Below, piece after piece: positions 1 to 8,286 of a DNA stretch of 59,194 bases. Position numbers and translations under genes: made by a program. Below the pieces are notes generated by a model. The model was given only the letters and a program-made list of their open reading frames with translations, ran no database searches and had not been told where the DNA came from. Where the stretch lies: positions 1 through 59,194 of the forward strand of contig JACPOU010000063.1 in assembly GCA_016191345.1 (NCBI GenBank). Direction: 5' to 3'. Source of the DNA: Chloroflexota bacterium (GTDB lineage Bacteria > Chloroflexota > Limnocylindria > Limnocylindrales > CSP1-4). The stretch's first letter is position 1. Every line of letters begins with the position of its first letter.

Positions 1-279
1 ACCGACCACCTCGGCCCGCTCGATCCTGGCCTCGTAACCGGCCGCCTCCACGGATGCGCGCAGGTCGTCGAGCCCGACGCGGCGGGGGTCGTACCGGACG
101 GAGGCAGACTCGGTCGCCAGGTTGACGCTCGCTTCGAGGATGCCGTCCACCTTCCGCAGGTAGCGCTCGATCCGATTGACGCACGACGCGCAGGTCATGC
201 CCTCAACCGGGAACCGGACGCCGGCCGTCGGCTCGGTCGTCAGCGGCGCCACCGGCTCGGTCTGCACTGGCCGGCTCAC
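1..279 (-). CDS. Copper-type P-type ATPase, N-terminal fragment (runs off the window)
   Basis: Only the first 93 codons are inside the window. They encode one heavy-metal-associated (HMA) domain with the Cu(I) motif GMTCASC near residue 27, followed by the usual ferredoxin-like fold ending in EAAGYEARIE. A GTG start at 279 overlaps the stop of the upstream YHS gene (ATGTGA), so the two are probably translationally coupled. Such an N-terminal HMA domain normally precedes the membrane and catalytic parts of a P1B Cu+ exporter, but MerA or a stand-alone chaperone cannot be fully excluded because the rest is missing. The pair lies behind a CsoR-like operator at 797-813. Confidence 0.8.
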   Translation of the reverse strand, partial: MSRPVQTEPVAPLTTEPTAGVRFPVEGMTCASCVNRIERYLRKVDGILEASVNLATESASVRYDPRRVGLDDLRASVEAAGYEARIERAEVVG

Positions 280-776
280 ATCGATGGGACGTAGCCCTGG
301 TCGAGGTACCGCTCCGGATCCTCGCCGAACTCGAGCTTGCAGCCCCTGCCGCAGAAGAAGTAGTCGACGCCCTGGTGCGTAAGGTGGAGCGCCGCGGCCC
401 GTGCGGTGTCAGCCTCGACCGCCATGCCACATACCGGGTCGACAACGTGACCGGCCGTCGACTCCGGGCCGGGTCCGGCGGCGTGGTCGTGACCATGCTC
501 CGGCTCCGGGTCGTGGACACTCGGTCCGACGAGCCACGCGGCCTCGAGACGCTCGCCCCATGGCGCGTCAAACACCTGAAGCTCCGGCCGGAACCCGGCC
601 CTCGCCCCCAGGCCGGTCCCCGCATTCGGTCCGACTGCGAAATGGTTCCCGCAGCAACAGCCATCCTCCACCACCGCGCCGCCCCGGCGGTACTCCACCG
701 AGGGCGTGCAGCCGCACGGACACGCGTAACCGGCTCGTACCGAAGCGTCGCCTGCCTCGAGCACCGTCAGATCCAT
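276..776 (-). CDS. YHS-domain metal-binding protein with Cys-rich N-terminus
   Basis: The 166-residue product has three metal-binding segments: an N-terminal Cys cluster (CPCGC and, later, DGCCCGNH), a His-rich linker (HGHDH around residue 96), and a C-terminal YHS domain (DPVCGM, then YFFCGRGC). YHS domains bind transition metals and often accompany Cu+ ATPases as metal donors or sequestration modules. ATG 776 is preferred over ATG 794 because a GGGAG ribosome-binding site lies just upstream of 776 and ATG 794 almost touches the operator. It forms a two-gene operon with the ATPase fragment. Confidence 0.8.
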   Translation of the reverse strand: MDLTVLEAGDASVRAGYACPCGCTPSVEYRRGGAVVEDGCCCGNHFAVGPNAGTGLGARAGFRPELQVFDAPWGERLEAAWLVGPSVHDPEPEHGHDHAAGPGPESTAGHVVDPVCGMAVEADTARAAALHLTHQGVDYFFCGRGCKLEFGEDPERYLDQGYVPSM

Positions 777-796
777 CTTGCGTCTCCCTGTCATTG

Positions 797-813
797 ATAC
801 TCCCCAGGAGTAT
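797..813 (-). promoter_or_regulatory. CsoR-like copper operator overlapping a -10 element
   Basis: A perfect 7-bp inverted repeat with 3-bp spacer, ATACTCC-CCA-GGAGTAT, lies directly upstream of the YHS/ATPase operon. On the minus strand its edge reads TATACT, a good -10 hexamer, so a bound repressor would block the promoter. The A/T-flanked C-run/G-run dyad resembles CsoR-family sites known in front of copA operons; a MerR-type site is the alternative. The match to CsoR is inference. Confidence 0.6.
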
Positions 814-853
814 ACCATCGTCCTCCAATGCGATCTGCGAAGCGCCGGGAAGC

Positions 854-1579
854 CTAGATCGGGATGACCAGGGAGACGCAGGCCAGCGTCACCAGGGCGA
901 AGGCGCCCATCCATGCCAGCGGCAGACGGCGTCGCTGCGCAATCGGCGGATCGAGCAGGGCAGCCAGGCGCAGATCCCCCGCCGAGGCGAATCCGATGCC
1001 GACGCCGTCCGGTGCTGGCGCGAGCTTGAGCAGCGCCCCCGCCAGGGCGGAGCGCGAGCTTCCGCTCTGGATCGCGTGGCGGTCAGCGGCGATCTCGAGC
1101 GCCGCCAGCCGCCTGCCCAGCCACGCCCGCCCGGGTCCGAACCAGCCGATGAGCGGCCTGATCGCGTCCAGTGCGAGCAGCTTCGCGGGCGCCCGATCCT
1201 GCTGGTGATAGCGCTCGTGGTGCAGCACGGCGCTCAGCTCTTCGGGACCGAGGAGCGTCTGGAGGTGGGGACCGCAGAAGATATCGGGCCGATGCAGGCC
1301 CGCGACGAACACGCCCCGCGTCGCGGGCAGCTCCCGCACGGCGACGCCCAAGACGAAGCTCTCGCGCGCCAGCCGGCGCAGTCGGGCGTGCAGCCGCGCA
1401 TGCAGCGCCATCCGCCAGGTCAGCCGCGCGAGGATCACCGTCAACAGGCCGGCCGCGGTTGTCAGCGCCAATGCCAGCGTCTCCGCCGAGTGGGCCGGCC
1501 CGACCAGGAGCAGGCCGCAGAGACCCACGGCCGCCACCAGGGCCAACGCCGGCGCCCCATTGATCAACCGAGCGCTCAT
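854..1579 (-). CDS. Short BlaR1-like M56-family membrane metalloprotease
   Basis: The 241-residue protein has N-terminal hydrophobic segments (about residues 10-30 and 38-55), a cytoplasmic zinc-protease signature HERYH within VLHHERYHQQD near residue 120, and a C-terminal membrane helix. BlaR1/MecR1 proteases respond to an envelope signal and cause loss of the BlaI repressor. This copy lacks the large extracellular penicillin-binding sensor domain, like the short mycobacterial BlaR homologues, so its signal is unknown and need not be a beta-lactam. Its ATG overlaps the stop of the repressor gene (ATGA), making a classic blaI-blaR pair. Confidence 0.8.
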   Translation of the reverse strand: MSARLINGAPALALVAAVGLCGLLLVGPAHSAETLALALTTAAGLLTVILARLTWRMALHARLHARLRRLARESFVLGVAVRELPATRGVFVAGLHRPDIFCGPHLQTLLGPEELSAVLHHERYHQQDRAPAKLLALDAIRPLIGWFGPGRAWLGRRLAALEIAADRHAIQSGSSRSALAGALLKLAPAPDGVGIGFASAGDLRLAALLDPPIAQRRRLPLAWMGAFALVTLACVSLVIPI

Positions 1580-1971
1580 GACCTGTCCCGCCGCTCGTCC
1601 CCGTTGGCGGCGAGCGCGCGGAGGCCCCTCGCCAACGGCATCTCGACCTCGGTGAGGTCCTCGGCGAAGCGGGCCAGGGACTCGGCCCCGAAGCGGTCGA
1701 TGAGCCTGCGCAGCTCACGATGCCCGAGCAGCGCGGCGAGGCCGGCCTCGTCCATGGCGGCCCGATAGCGGAAGCCGCGCCCATCGGCGCGGCGCGACAC
1801 GTAGCCCTTGGTGAGGAGCCGGACCAGGACGGTCATCACGGTCGTGTAGGCAAGCTTCCGCCCAGCCGAGGCATTGAGCGCCTGGACCATGTTGGCCACG
1901 GTCTGCGGGCCGGCCTGCCAGAGGCGCTCCATGATTCGCCGCTCGAGCGGACCGAGGTAATCCTCTTCCAT
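1576..1971 (-). CDS. blaI: BlaI/MecI/CopY-family transcriptional repressor
   Basis: The product (about 131 residues) has the family's winged-helix N-terminus (LGPLERRIMERLWQ, then YTTVMTVLVRLLTKGYV, then GRGFRYRA) and a C-terminal dimerisation helix region ending near AEDLTEVE. Members repress promoters containing TACA/TGTA-type dyads and are inactivated by a cognate M56 protease, here the next gene. ATG 1971 starts at the conserved MEEDYLG; ATG 1989 six codons upstream is possible. A CTAC-N6-GTAG dyad at 2082-2095 suggests autoregulation. CopY relatives answer to copper, which would fit the neighbourhood. Confidence 0.85.
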   Translation of the reverse strand: MEEDYLGPLERRIMERLWQAGPQTVANMVQALNASAGRKLAYTTVMTVLVRLLTKGYVSRRADGRGFRYRAAMDEAGLAALLGHRELRRLIDRFGAESLARFAEDLTEVEMPLARGLRALAANGDERRDRS

Positions 1972-2081
1972 TGACGAATGGACTCCCATGCGGCGTGCGC
2001 CCGGAGGCTGACCACGAGCCCGAGAGGGCCGTTCACACGACCTACCCGGCTCGAGCGGGGCCGTATCTCCTCCGCCGAATG

Positions 2082-2095
2082 CTACATTCTCGTAG
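2082..2095 (-). promoter_or_regulatory. Probable BlaI operator upstream of blaI
   Basis: The dyad CTAC-ATTCTC-GTAG lies about 110 bp upstream of the repressor start, in the gap between the divergent blaI operon and the ABC ATPase genes. It shares geometry with the better dyad at 8179-8194. BlaI-family repressors are known to bind TACA/TGTA-like dyads; assignment to this repressor is inference. Confidence 0.45.
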
Positions 2096-2261
2096 TAGCC
2101 CCGTCGATCACGCTACCGACCCGCTGCCGAAGGAGACCTGCCATGCGAGCTCGCGTCCCTGAGCCGGCCTCCGCATCGCGCGTCCGGTCGATGGCCGCGA
2201 TGGTACTGCACGCCCGCCGTGATGCCCGGCAGCCGTTCCGTTCGATGCCGGGAACGACGCC

Positions 2262-3356
2262 ATGACCGACGCCGAGGCGATCACCGACATGCCGGTCCGC
2301 GACCCATCGGGTGTGGGTGGGCGGGCGGGCGCCGACCTCCTGCTCGAGGTGGAGGGGCTGCGTACCGTCTTCGTGACGGGCGAGGGCGTGGTTCGGGCCG
2401 TCGACGACGTTTCGTTCGGGCTGCGCCCCGGCGAGCGCCTGGGCGTGGTCGGCGAGTCGGGCTCGGGCAAGTCGGTCACCGCCCTCTCGATCATGCGCCT
2501 GATCGATCCGCCCGCCGGCCGGATCGTGGGAGGTCAGGTCGTCTACGACGGCCGGGATCTCCTGGGCCTCAGCGAGCGCGAGATGGAGCAGGTCCGCGGC
2601 GGCGAGATTGCGATGGTCTTCCAGGACCCGATGACCTCGCTGAATCCGGTCTTCACCATCGGCGACCAACTCGTCGAGACGATCCGTATCCATCGCCGGG
2701 TCTCGCCGCGCGAGGCACGCGACATCGCGGTCGAGTCGCTGCGGGATGTCCAGATCCCGTTGCCGGCGGGGCGCCTCGACGACTACCCGCACCAGCTTTC
2801 CGGGGGGATGCGGCAACGCGTGGCGCTCGCGATGGCGATCGCCTGTGAGCCGAGGCTCCTCATCGCCGACGAGCCGACGACCGCGCTGGACGTCACGACC
2901 CAGGGCCAGATCCTCGATCTGATGCTCAGCCTCAGCGAGGAGCGGGGCACCGCGGTCATCCTCATCAGCCATGACCTCGGCGTCGTGGCCGGGTTCTGCG
3001 ACACGATCCTGGAGATGTACGCGGGCAGAGTGACCGAGCGCGGCAGCGCGGAGGAGATCTTCTACCGGCCGCTTCACCCGTACAGCGCGGGGCTGCTGGC
3101 CTCCATCTGCCGCCTGGATCGCGCGCGCGGGGAGCGACTGGCCTCCATCCGGGGGGCGCCGCCGTCGCTGGTGGCAGTCCCGTCCGGATGCCCGTTCCGG
3201 CCGCGCTGTGACTTCGCGCGCGACCGGTGCGAGCAGGAGCGGCCCGAGCTGCGGCGCCTCGAGGGCACCCACGCGGCCGCCTGTCACTTCGCCGGCGAGC
3301 TGCCCCTCGCGGCTGGCACGGATGCGCCGTCGGCCATCCCGCCGGTGAGCGCATGA
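2262..3356 (+). CDS. Oligopeptide/dipeptide ABC transporter ATPase (OppD/DppD type)
   Basis: This 364-residue nucleotide-binding subunit has Walker A GESGSGKS (about residue 64), Q-loop [10 protein letters not shown], signature LSGGMRQR, Walker [13 protein letters not shown] and H-loop SHDLG. The C-terminus carries the oligopeptide-transporter extension with its Cys-rich pattern (CPFRPRC...C...C), typical of OppD/DppD and of an Fe-S site in some members. It would power uptake through the permeases encoded at 4429-6358. The stop overlaps the start of the second ATPase (ATGA). Confidence 0.93.
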   Translation: MTDAEAITDMPVRDPSGVGGRAGADLLLEVEGLRTVFVTGEGVVRAVDDVSFGLRPGERLGVVGESGSGKSVTALSIMRLIDPPAGRIVGGQVVYDGRDLLGLSEREMEQVRGGEIAMVFQDPMTSLNPVFTIGDQLVETIRIHRRVSPREARDIAVESLRDVQIPLPAGRLDDYPHQLSGGMRQRVALAMAIACEPRLLIADEPTTALDVTTQGQILDLMLSLSEERGTAVILISHDLGVVAGFCDTILEMYAGRVTERGSAEEIFYRPLHPYSAGLLASICRLDRARGERLASIRGAPPSLVAVPSGCPFRPRCDFARDRCEQERPELRRLEGTHAAACHFAGELPLAAGTDAPSAIPPVSA

Positions 3357-4420
3357 TCGCGCCGGACCGGACGACCGGGCCGGCCCCGGCCCCCGATCTC
3401 GGACCCGATGTCCTGCTGCGCGTCGATCGCCTGACGAAGACCTTTCCAATCACGCGGGGCCTCTTCCTGCGCCGGCAGGTCGGCGCAGTGCAGGCCGTGG
3501 CGGGCATCTCGTTCAGCATTCGGCGAGGCGAGACGCTGGGCCTGGTCGGTGAGTCCGGCTCCGGCAAGTCGACCACGGCGCGCTGCATCCTGCGGCTGGT
3601 CGAGCCGAGCTCAGGAAATGTCTGGTACCGGTCCGACCCGGCCGACGAGCCGATCGATGTGGCGAGCTCCGGTGCCGCGCGCCTTCGCCGCCTGCGGCGC
3701 GAGATGCAGATCGTGTTCCAGGATCCGTACGCGTCGCTCGACCCCAGGATGCGCGTCGAGGCCATCGTGGCCGAACCGCTTGCGGTGCACCGGATCGGCT
3801 CCCGGAACGACCGCCGCGATCGGGTGCGCGAGCTGCTCGAAGTGGTGGGCCTGCAGCGCGAGCACGCCGATCGCTTCCCGCACGAGTTCTCGGGTGGCCA
3901 GCGACAGAGGATCGGTGTCGCTCGCGCGCTGGCCCTCAACCCGTCGCTGCTCATCCTCGACGAGCCGGTCTCCTCGCTCGACGTTTCGATCCAGGCCCAG
4001 ATCCTGAACCTGCTGCTGGACCTTCAGCAGCGCCTCGCGCTGACCTACCTGTTCATCGCCCACGACCTGTCGGTGGTGCGCCACATCAGCAGCCGGGTGG
4101 CGGTCATGTACCTGGGCCGGATCGTGGAGATGGCGGACTGCGATGCCATCTTCAACGACCCGCTCCACCCCTACACGCACGCGCTGCTGTCGGCCGTGCC
4201 CGTGCCGGATCCGCGCCTCGAGCGGCAACGCCGACGGGTCGTCATCCGTGGCGACCTCCCCTCGGCGGCCAATCCGCCCAGCGGCTGTGCGTTCCACACC
4301 CGCTGCCCCCTGGCCCAGGTGCCCTCCCCGTGCGCCACGGACGCGCCGGACCTCGTCGAGGTGAGCCCCGGGCACTGGGTCGCCTGTCACTTCCCCGGCC
4401 CGCCGCGAACGAGCCGGTAG
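3353..4420 (+). CDS. Oligopeptide/dipeptide ABC transporter ATPase (OppF/DppF type)
   Basis: The second nucleotide-binding subunit (355 residues) has Walker [11 protein letters not shown]-loop [12 protein letters not shown], signature FSGGQRQR, Walker [13 protein letters not shown] and switch HDLSVV, followed by the peptide-transporter C-terminal motif (CAFHTRCP...C). ATG 3353 is chosen because it overlaps the upstream stop as ATGA and gives the normal family N-terminus. It forms a heterodimer with the OppD-type subunit. The gene ends only 8 bp from the convergent permease gene. Confidence 0.93.
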   Translation: MIAPDRTTGPAPAPDLGPDVLLRVDRLTKTFPITRGLFLRRQVGAVQAVAGISFSIRRGETLGLVGESGSGKSTTARCILRLVEPSSGNVWYRSDPADEPIDVASSGAARLRRLRREMQIVFQDPYASLDPRMRVEAIVAEPLAVHRIGSRNDRRDRVRELLEVVGLQREHADRFPHEFSGGQRQRIGVARALALNPSLLILDEPVSSLDVSIQAQILNLLLDLQQRLALTYLFIAHDLSVVRHISSRVAVMYLGRIVEMADCDAIFNDPLHPYTHALLSAVPVPDPRLERQRRRVVIRGDLPSAANPPSGCAFHTRCPLAQVPSPCATDAPDLVEVSPGHWVACHFPGPPRTSR

Positions 4421-4428
4421 GCGCAGTC

Positions 4429-5412
4429 TCAGCCCGCGGGGCCGCCCTTCTCTGTGGCCCCCTGGGCCCGCCGCGGGACCAACAGCGCATCGAGCATGCG
4501 GCGTGCTCCGCGGTGAACGCGCAGCGTCCCGGGGTCGAGGGCATCGCGCAGCCCGTCGCCGACGAAGTTGATCGAGATCACGGTCAGGAAGATCATGGCG
4601 CCCGGGAAGACCGCCAGCCACGGGTTGGTGAAGATCTGCGGCTGGGCGTTCTTGAGCATGGATCCCCACGAGGATGCCGGCGGCTGCACCCCCCGCCCCA
4701 GGAAGCTGAGGGTCGACTCGGCGATGATGGCGCTGGCCACGCCCAGGGTGCCGGCCACGATCACCGGCCCGAGGGAGTTCGGCAACAGGTGCCGGAGGAC
4801 GATCCGGATCGGTCCCGCGCCGGTGGCCCGCGCCGCCTCCACGAATTCTCTCTCGCGCAGCGAGAGAAACGACGCGCGCACCAGGCGGGCGACGTTCATC
4901 CAGCGCACGATGCTGATCACGATCACGATGGTGATCACGCTCGGCGGCAGGATCGAGGTGACCAGGATCAGGAGGAACAGGTCGGGCAGCGACAGGGCCA
5001 GGTCGACCAGCCGCATGAGGGCGTTGTCGACCCATCCCGGCCGGAAGCCCGCGAGGGCGCCGACGGTGATGCCGATCGCGAGCGCGACCATGGTCGCCAG
5101 CCCACCCACTGCCAGCGACAGCCGGCCGCCGGCCAGCACGCGGGTCAGGACGTCGCGGCCGAGCTCATCGGTCCCCATCGGGTGGGCCAACGTCGGGGTC
5201 TGGTAGCGGTTCGGTACGTCCAGCACATCGGCAGGGTACGGGCTCAGCAGCGGACCCAGCAGCGAGGCCGCCACGATGAGGCCCAGGATCACCAGGCCGG
5301 CGACCGCCATCCGGTTCTGGGCGAAGACCGGCCAGAACCGTCCGCCGCGCAGGCGCTCGGGCGCAGCGACGGCCTCGGCGGGAAGGGGCGCGGTGGTGCC
5401 AAGGTCAGTCAT
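4429..5412 (-). CDS. Oligopeptide ABC transporter permease (OppC/DppC type)
   Basis: This 327-residue inner-membrane permease has an N-terminal helix (MAVAGLVILGLIVAASLL) after a cytoplasmic tail, the OppC-type first periplasmic loop (HPMGTDELGRDVLTRVL) and the EAA coupling loop (REFVEAARATGAGPIRIVLRHLLPN). It pairs with the OppB-type permease; the two overlap by a few bases. Both ATPase genes lie on the opposite strand and converge on it. Confidence 0.93.
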   Translation of the reverse strand: MTDLGTTAPLPAEAVAAPERLRGGRFWPVFAQNRMAVAGLVILGLIVAASLLGPLLSPYPADVLDVPNRYQTPTLAHPMGTDELGRDVLTRVLAGGRLSLAVGGLATMVALAIGITVGALAGFRPGWVDNALMRLVDLALSLPDLFLLILVTSILPPSVITIVIVISIVRWMNVARLVRASFLSLREREFVEAARATGAGPIRIVLRHLLPNSLGPVIVAGTLGVASAIIAESTLSFLGRGVQPPASSWGSMLKNAQPQIFTNPWLAVFPGAMIFLTVISINFVGDGLRDALDPGTLRVHRGARRMLDALLVPRRAQGATEKGGPAG

Positions 5413-6358
5413 ACCGGATCCTCGGGTCGAGCAGCGCGTAGAGGACGTCGGCCAGGAGGTTCGACATGATGACCACCAGCGAGCCGATGACCAGGATGCC
5501 CATCATCACCGGGTAGTCGAAGCGCGCGGCGGAATCGATGAAGAGCCGACCGGTCCCGGGCCACGAGAAGATCGACTCGGCCACCAGCGCGCCGATCAGA
5601 TAGTCGGGGATATGGAGCGCCACCACGGTCACGAACGGGATCGATGCGTTGCGCAGCGCGTGGCGCAGGTAGCGCCGCACCGGTGGAACGCCGCGGGCGC
5701 GGCTGAAGCGCATGTAGTCCTTGTTGAGGACCTCGATCATGGCGGCCCGCAGGTAGCGCGTGAAGAATCCCACCGTCACGGTGGCCAGCGTGACCGTGGG
5801 CAGGACGAGGTACCGAAGCCGGGTGGGCAGGTCGGGGTCGACGCCGGGCGGGCCCATCCCGCCGCTGGGCAGCACGCCAAGCACGACGGAGAACAGGATG
5901 ATGAGCATCAGTCCCAGCCAGAAGATCGGGATCGAGAGGCCGACGAAGCTGGTGAAGGTCAGCGCGTGGTCGAGCCAGCTGTACTGCCGCACGGCGGCCA
6001 GCAGGCCGAGCGGCACCGAGACCACGACCGAGAGCGTGACGGCCGAGGCCATCAGGATGAGGGTCGCCGGTAGACGCTCGAGCACGATGTCGAGCGCCGG
6101 CCGGCGTGCCACGTAGGAGAGGCCCCAGTCGCCCTGGAGGAACTTGCCGAGCCAGGCGAAGTACTGCACGAAGACCGGCTGGTCGAGGCCCAGCTCGCGC
6201 TCGATCCGGGCCAGGTCCGCCGCGGTGACGCTCGTCGTACCCCGATAGGCGGCGGTCGGGCCGCCCGGGATCGCCTGGAGCAGCAGGAACGCGATCAGCG
6301 AGATGCCGAAGAGCAGGGGCACGGCCTGGACGCCGCGCCGCAGGACGTAGCGGCCCAT
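5405..6358 (-). CDS. Oligopeptide ABC transporter permease (OppB/DppB type)
   Basis: This 317-residue permease starts with the OppB signature MGRYVLRRGVQAVPLLFGIS, contains the loop GDWGLSYVARRPALDIVLERLPATL and the EAA motif region KDYMRFSRARGVPPVRRYLRHALRN, and has six hydrophobic segments. It sits 23 bp downstream of the lipoprotein receptor gene and upstream of the OppC-type permease, making a receptor-permease-permease operon. It forms the translocation path for the peptide or similar solute. Confidence 0.93.
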   Translation of the reverse strand: MGRYVLRRGVQAVPLLFGISLIAFLLLQAIPGGPTAAYRGTTSVTAADLARIERELGLDQPVFVQYFAWLGKFLQGDWGLSYVARRPALDIVLERLPATLILMASAVTLSVVVSVPLGLLAAVRQYSWLDHALTFTSFVGLSIPIFWLGLMLIILFSVVLGVLPSGGMGPPGVDPDLPTRLRYLVLPTVTLATVTVGFFTRYLRAAMIEVLNKDYMRFSRARGVPPVRRYLRHALRNASIPFVTVVALHIPDYLIGALVAESIFSWPGTGRLFIDSAARFDYPVMMGILVIGSLVVIMSNLLADVLYALLDPRIRYD

Positions 6359-6381
6359 GCCGTGCCCCTAGCCCAATCGGG

Positions 6382-8109
6382 TCAGTCGCTCACGCTCCAT
6401 TGCGCAGCCGTCCAGGTGAACGGCTCCCACGGGTTCGGCTTCTCCCCCTGCACGCTCGTCGCGAAGGCGTCGAGCTCCGCCCGCTTGTAGAGGGGGATGT
6501 ACACGAGGTCGGCGAGGATTCGCTCCACGGCCGTCCTGTAGGCGGCCTTGCGCGCCTCCTGGTCGAGCGTGGCGGCACCCGCCGCCACCGCGGCGTCGAG
6601 CGCTGGATCCTGGAGGCGGAAGAAGTTCCATCCCGCCCCGGCGTTTGCCGCGGTCGGGATCTGGTCCGAAGTGAAGAGGGTGGCCAGCCAGTCCGCCGGA
6701 TCCAGGTCGGCGCCCCAGGTGTCCTCGACGATGTCGAAGTCCCCGCGCTTGAGCTTCCCGTTCTCATCCCAACTGCCGAACAGCACGGCGGCCGTGACGT
6801 TGTTGATCACCAGGTCGACGCCGATCGCCTTGAATTGGGCCTGGAGGATCTGCTCCGTCTGATCCCTCAGCGCCTGACCGGACGGCGTCGAGATCTCCAG
6901 GGAGAGCTTGACGCCACCCTTCTCGCGGATGCCGTCGCCGTCCGAATCCTTCCAGCCGGCCGTCTCCAGCAGGGCCTTGGCCGCCTCCGGATCAGGATCC
7001 GGCAGCGAGAGGCCCTGCGGAGTTGCCCATCCCAGGCCGATCGGCGACGTGGCCGCCTCGGTCCGGCCGCCGAGCAGGTCGTTGAGGATCGGCGAGCGAT
7101 CGATGGCCAGTGAGAGCGCCTTGCGAACCGACGCGTCGCCGAGGATCGGGTGCGGCACGGACGGGTCTGCCGTCCCTCGCTTGCTGAGGTTGAGGCCCAG
7201 GTACTCGATGTTCGAGGAGGGCGTGGAGCTGATGTCGACGCCCGCGGCATTCGCGAGGGACGAGACGGAGGCCTCGTCGAGGTTCCACAGGACGTCGATC
7301 GCACCTGCCTGCATCTGGGCGATCCCCGCCTGCTGGTCGGCGAGGATCTTGATGATGATCTGATCGAGGATGGGCTGCCCGGCCACGCGGAAGTTCGGGT
7401 TACGGCTCAGGGTGATCGAATCGCCCGACACCCAGTTGTCCACGACGAACGGGCCGGTCCCCTCAGGCTTGCGACTGAATTCGGCATTGGCCATCACCTG
7501 GCCCTTGAGCACGTGCTCCGGCAGGACCGCGTCGCTGGTCTGACCCTTGCTGCTGAACAGCTGGAGCGCGGGGGAGTACAGCGCCTTGAGGTTGAGGACG
7601 ACGGTGAGGGGGTCCGGCGTGTCGATCGAGGTGATCTGCTCGTAGCCGGACCGGGTGTTGACCTTGTTCGCCGGGTCCATGATGGCCTGCCAGGTGAACT
7701 TCACGTCGGCAGAGGTGAAGGGGTCGCCGTCCGACCAGGTGACGCCGGACTTGAGCTTGTAGGTGATGGTCTTGCCGTCCGCGCTGATGCCGCCGTTCGC
7801 GACGCTGGGGACCTCGGCCGCCAGCTCGGGGACGTAGTTGCCGTCCGGGTCCACGCCGAGGAGGCCCTCGAGGGTGAACTCACGCACGACCCGGCTCGCC
7901 GTCTGGATGGCGGTGTACGGGTTCAGGTTGTCCGGTTCCTGGAAGAGGCCGATGGTGACCGTCCCCCCTGCCACGGGAGACTCAGCCGCGCTGGCCCCTC
8001 CGCCCGAGGCGCTCGGCGAGGGGCTCTGTCCGCCGCCACAGGCGGCCAGGACCACGGAGAGGGCGACGAGGGCGGCTCCGCCCGCCATGTGGGTCGAGGT
8101 AGGGCGCAT
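6382..8109 (-). CDS. Extracellular solute-binding lipoprotein, family 5 (peptide/opine receptor)
   Basis: The product (575 residues) begins with a lipoprotein signal peptide ending in the lipobox VLAAC (about residues 20-24) and a Ser/Gly/Ala-rich tether. The mature part shows family-5 landmarks: VPELAAEVPS, YKLKSGVTWSDGDPFTSADVKF, LSLAIDRSPI and DGDGIREKGGV. ATG 8109 is selected because AGGAGGAG precedes it. It is the ligand receptor of the adjacent ABC transporter; ligand identity is not readable. A BlaI-like dyad lies 70 bp upstream. Confidence 0.92.
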   Translation of the reverse strand: MRPTSTHMAGGAALVALSVVLAACGGGQSPSPSASGGGASAAESPVAGGTVTIGLFQEPDNLNPYTAIQTASRVVREFTLEGLLGVDPDGNYVPELAAEVPSVANGGISADGKTITYKLKSGVTWSDGDPFTSADVKFTWQAIMDPANKVNTRSGYEQITSIDTPDPLTVVLNLKALYSPALQLFSSKGQTSDAVLPEHVLKGQVMANAEFSRKPEGTGPFVVDNWVSGDSITLSRNPNFRVAGQPILDQIIIKILADQQAGIAQMQAGAIDVLWNLDEASVSSLANAAGVDISSTPSSNIEYLGLNLSKRGTADPSVPHPILGDASVRKALSLAIDRSPILNDLLGGRTEAATSPIGLGWATPQGLSLPDPDPEAAKALLETAGWKDSDGDGIREKGGVKLSLEISTPSGQALRDQTEQILQAQFKAIGVDLVINNVTAAVLFGSWDENGKLKRGDFDIVEDTWGADLDPADWLATLFTSDQIPTAANAGAGWNFFRLQDPALDAAVAAGAATLDQEARKAAYRTAVERILADLVYIPLYKRAELDAFATSVQGEKPNPWEPFTWTAAQWSVSD

Positions 8110-8178
8110 GATGCAGGGTCTCCTCCTAGACGGGGCCTGATCGGGATCACACGCAGACGACGCAAGCGGGCCGTCGCA

Positions 8179-8194
8179 ACTACAGCAGTGTAGT
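8179..8194 (-). promoter_or_regulatory. BlaI-like operator dyad upstream of the solute-binding protein
   Basis: A perfect inverted repeat ACTAC-AGCAGT-GTAGT lies in the 177-bp gap between the multicopper oxidase stop and the solute-binding lipoprotein start. It has the same CTAC-N6-GTAG geometry as the dyad upstream of blaI. A degenerate relative (CTGC-ACGGCT-GTCG) occurs near 12406. Repressor assignment is inference. Confidence 0.45.
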
Positions 8195-8286
8195 ACACGA
8201 TGCAAACGGCGCAAGTGCCCAGGCTCTGCCTCGGGGCCGGACCGCCTGACGCCCTCGATCGGCCCATCGTCCGAGGAGATCGGCGG

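Noticed and set aside
1..279. MerA or a free metallochaperone instead of an ATPase
   Set aside because: Possible but less likely; the extension after the domain and the CsoR-like operator favour a Cu+ ATPase. The missing sequence prevents certainty.
401..1768. Long plus-strand open frame of 455 codons
   Set aside because: It is antisense to the YHS, M56 and BlaI genes, has Arg/Pro/Gln-rich low-complexity composition and no family motif; a shadow of high-GC coding on the other strand.
2082..3449. Minus-strand open frame opposite the OppD-type gene
   Set aside because: The plus strand has all ABC ATPase motifs; the antisense frame has none.
2262..8109. Peptide transporter as part of the copper system (copper-chelator uptake)
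   Set aside because: No residue or motif indicates a metallophore ligand; only proximity and one BlaI-like dyad, so I leave it as an ordinary peptide-type transporter.
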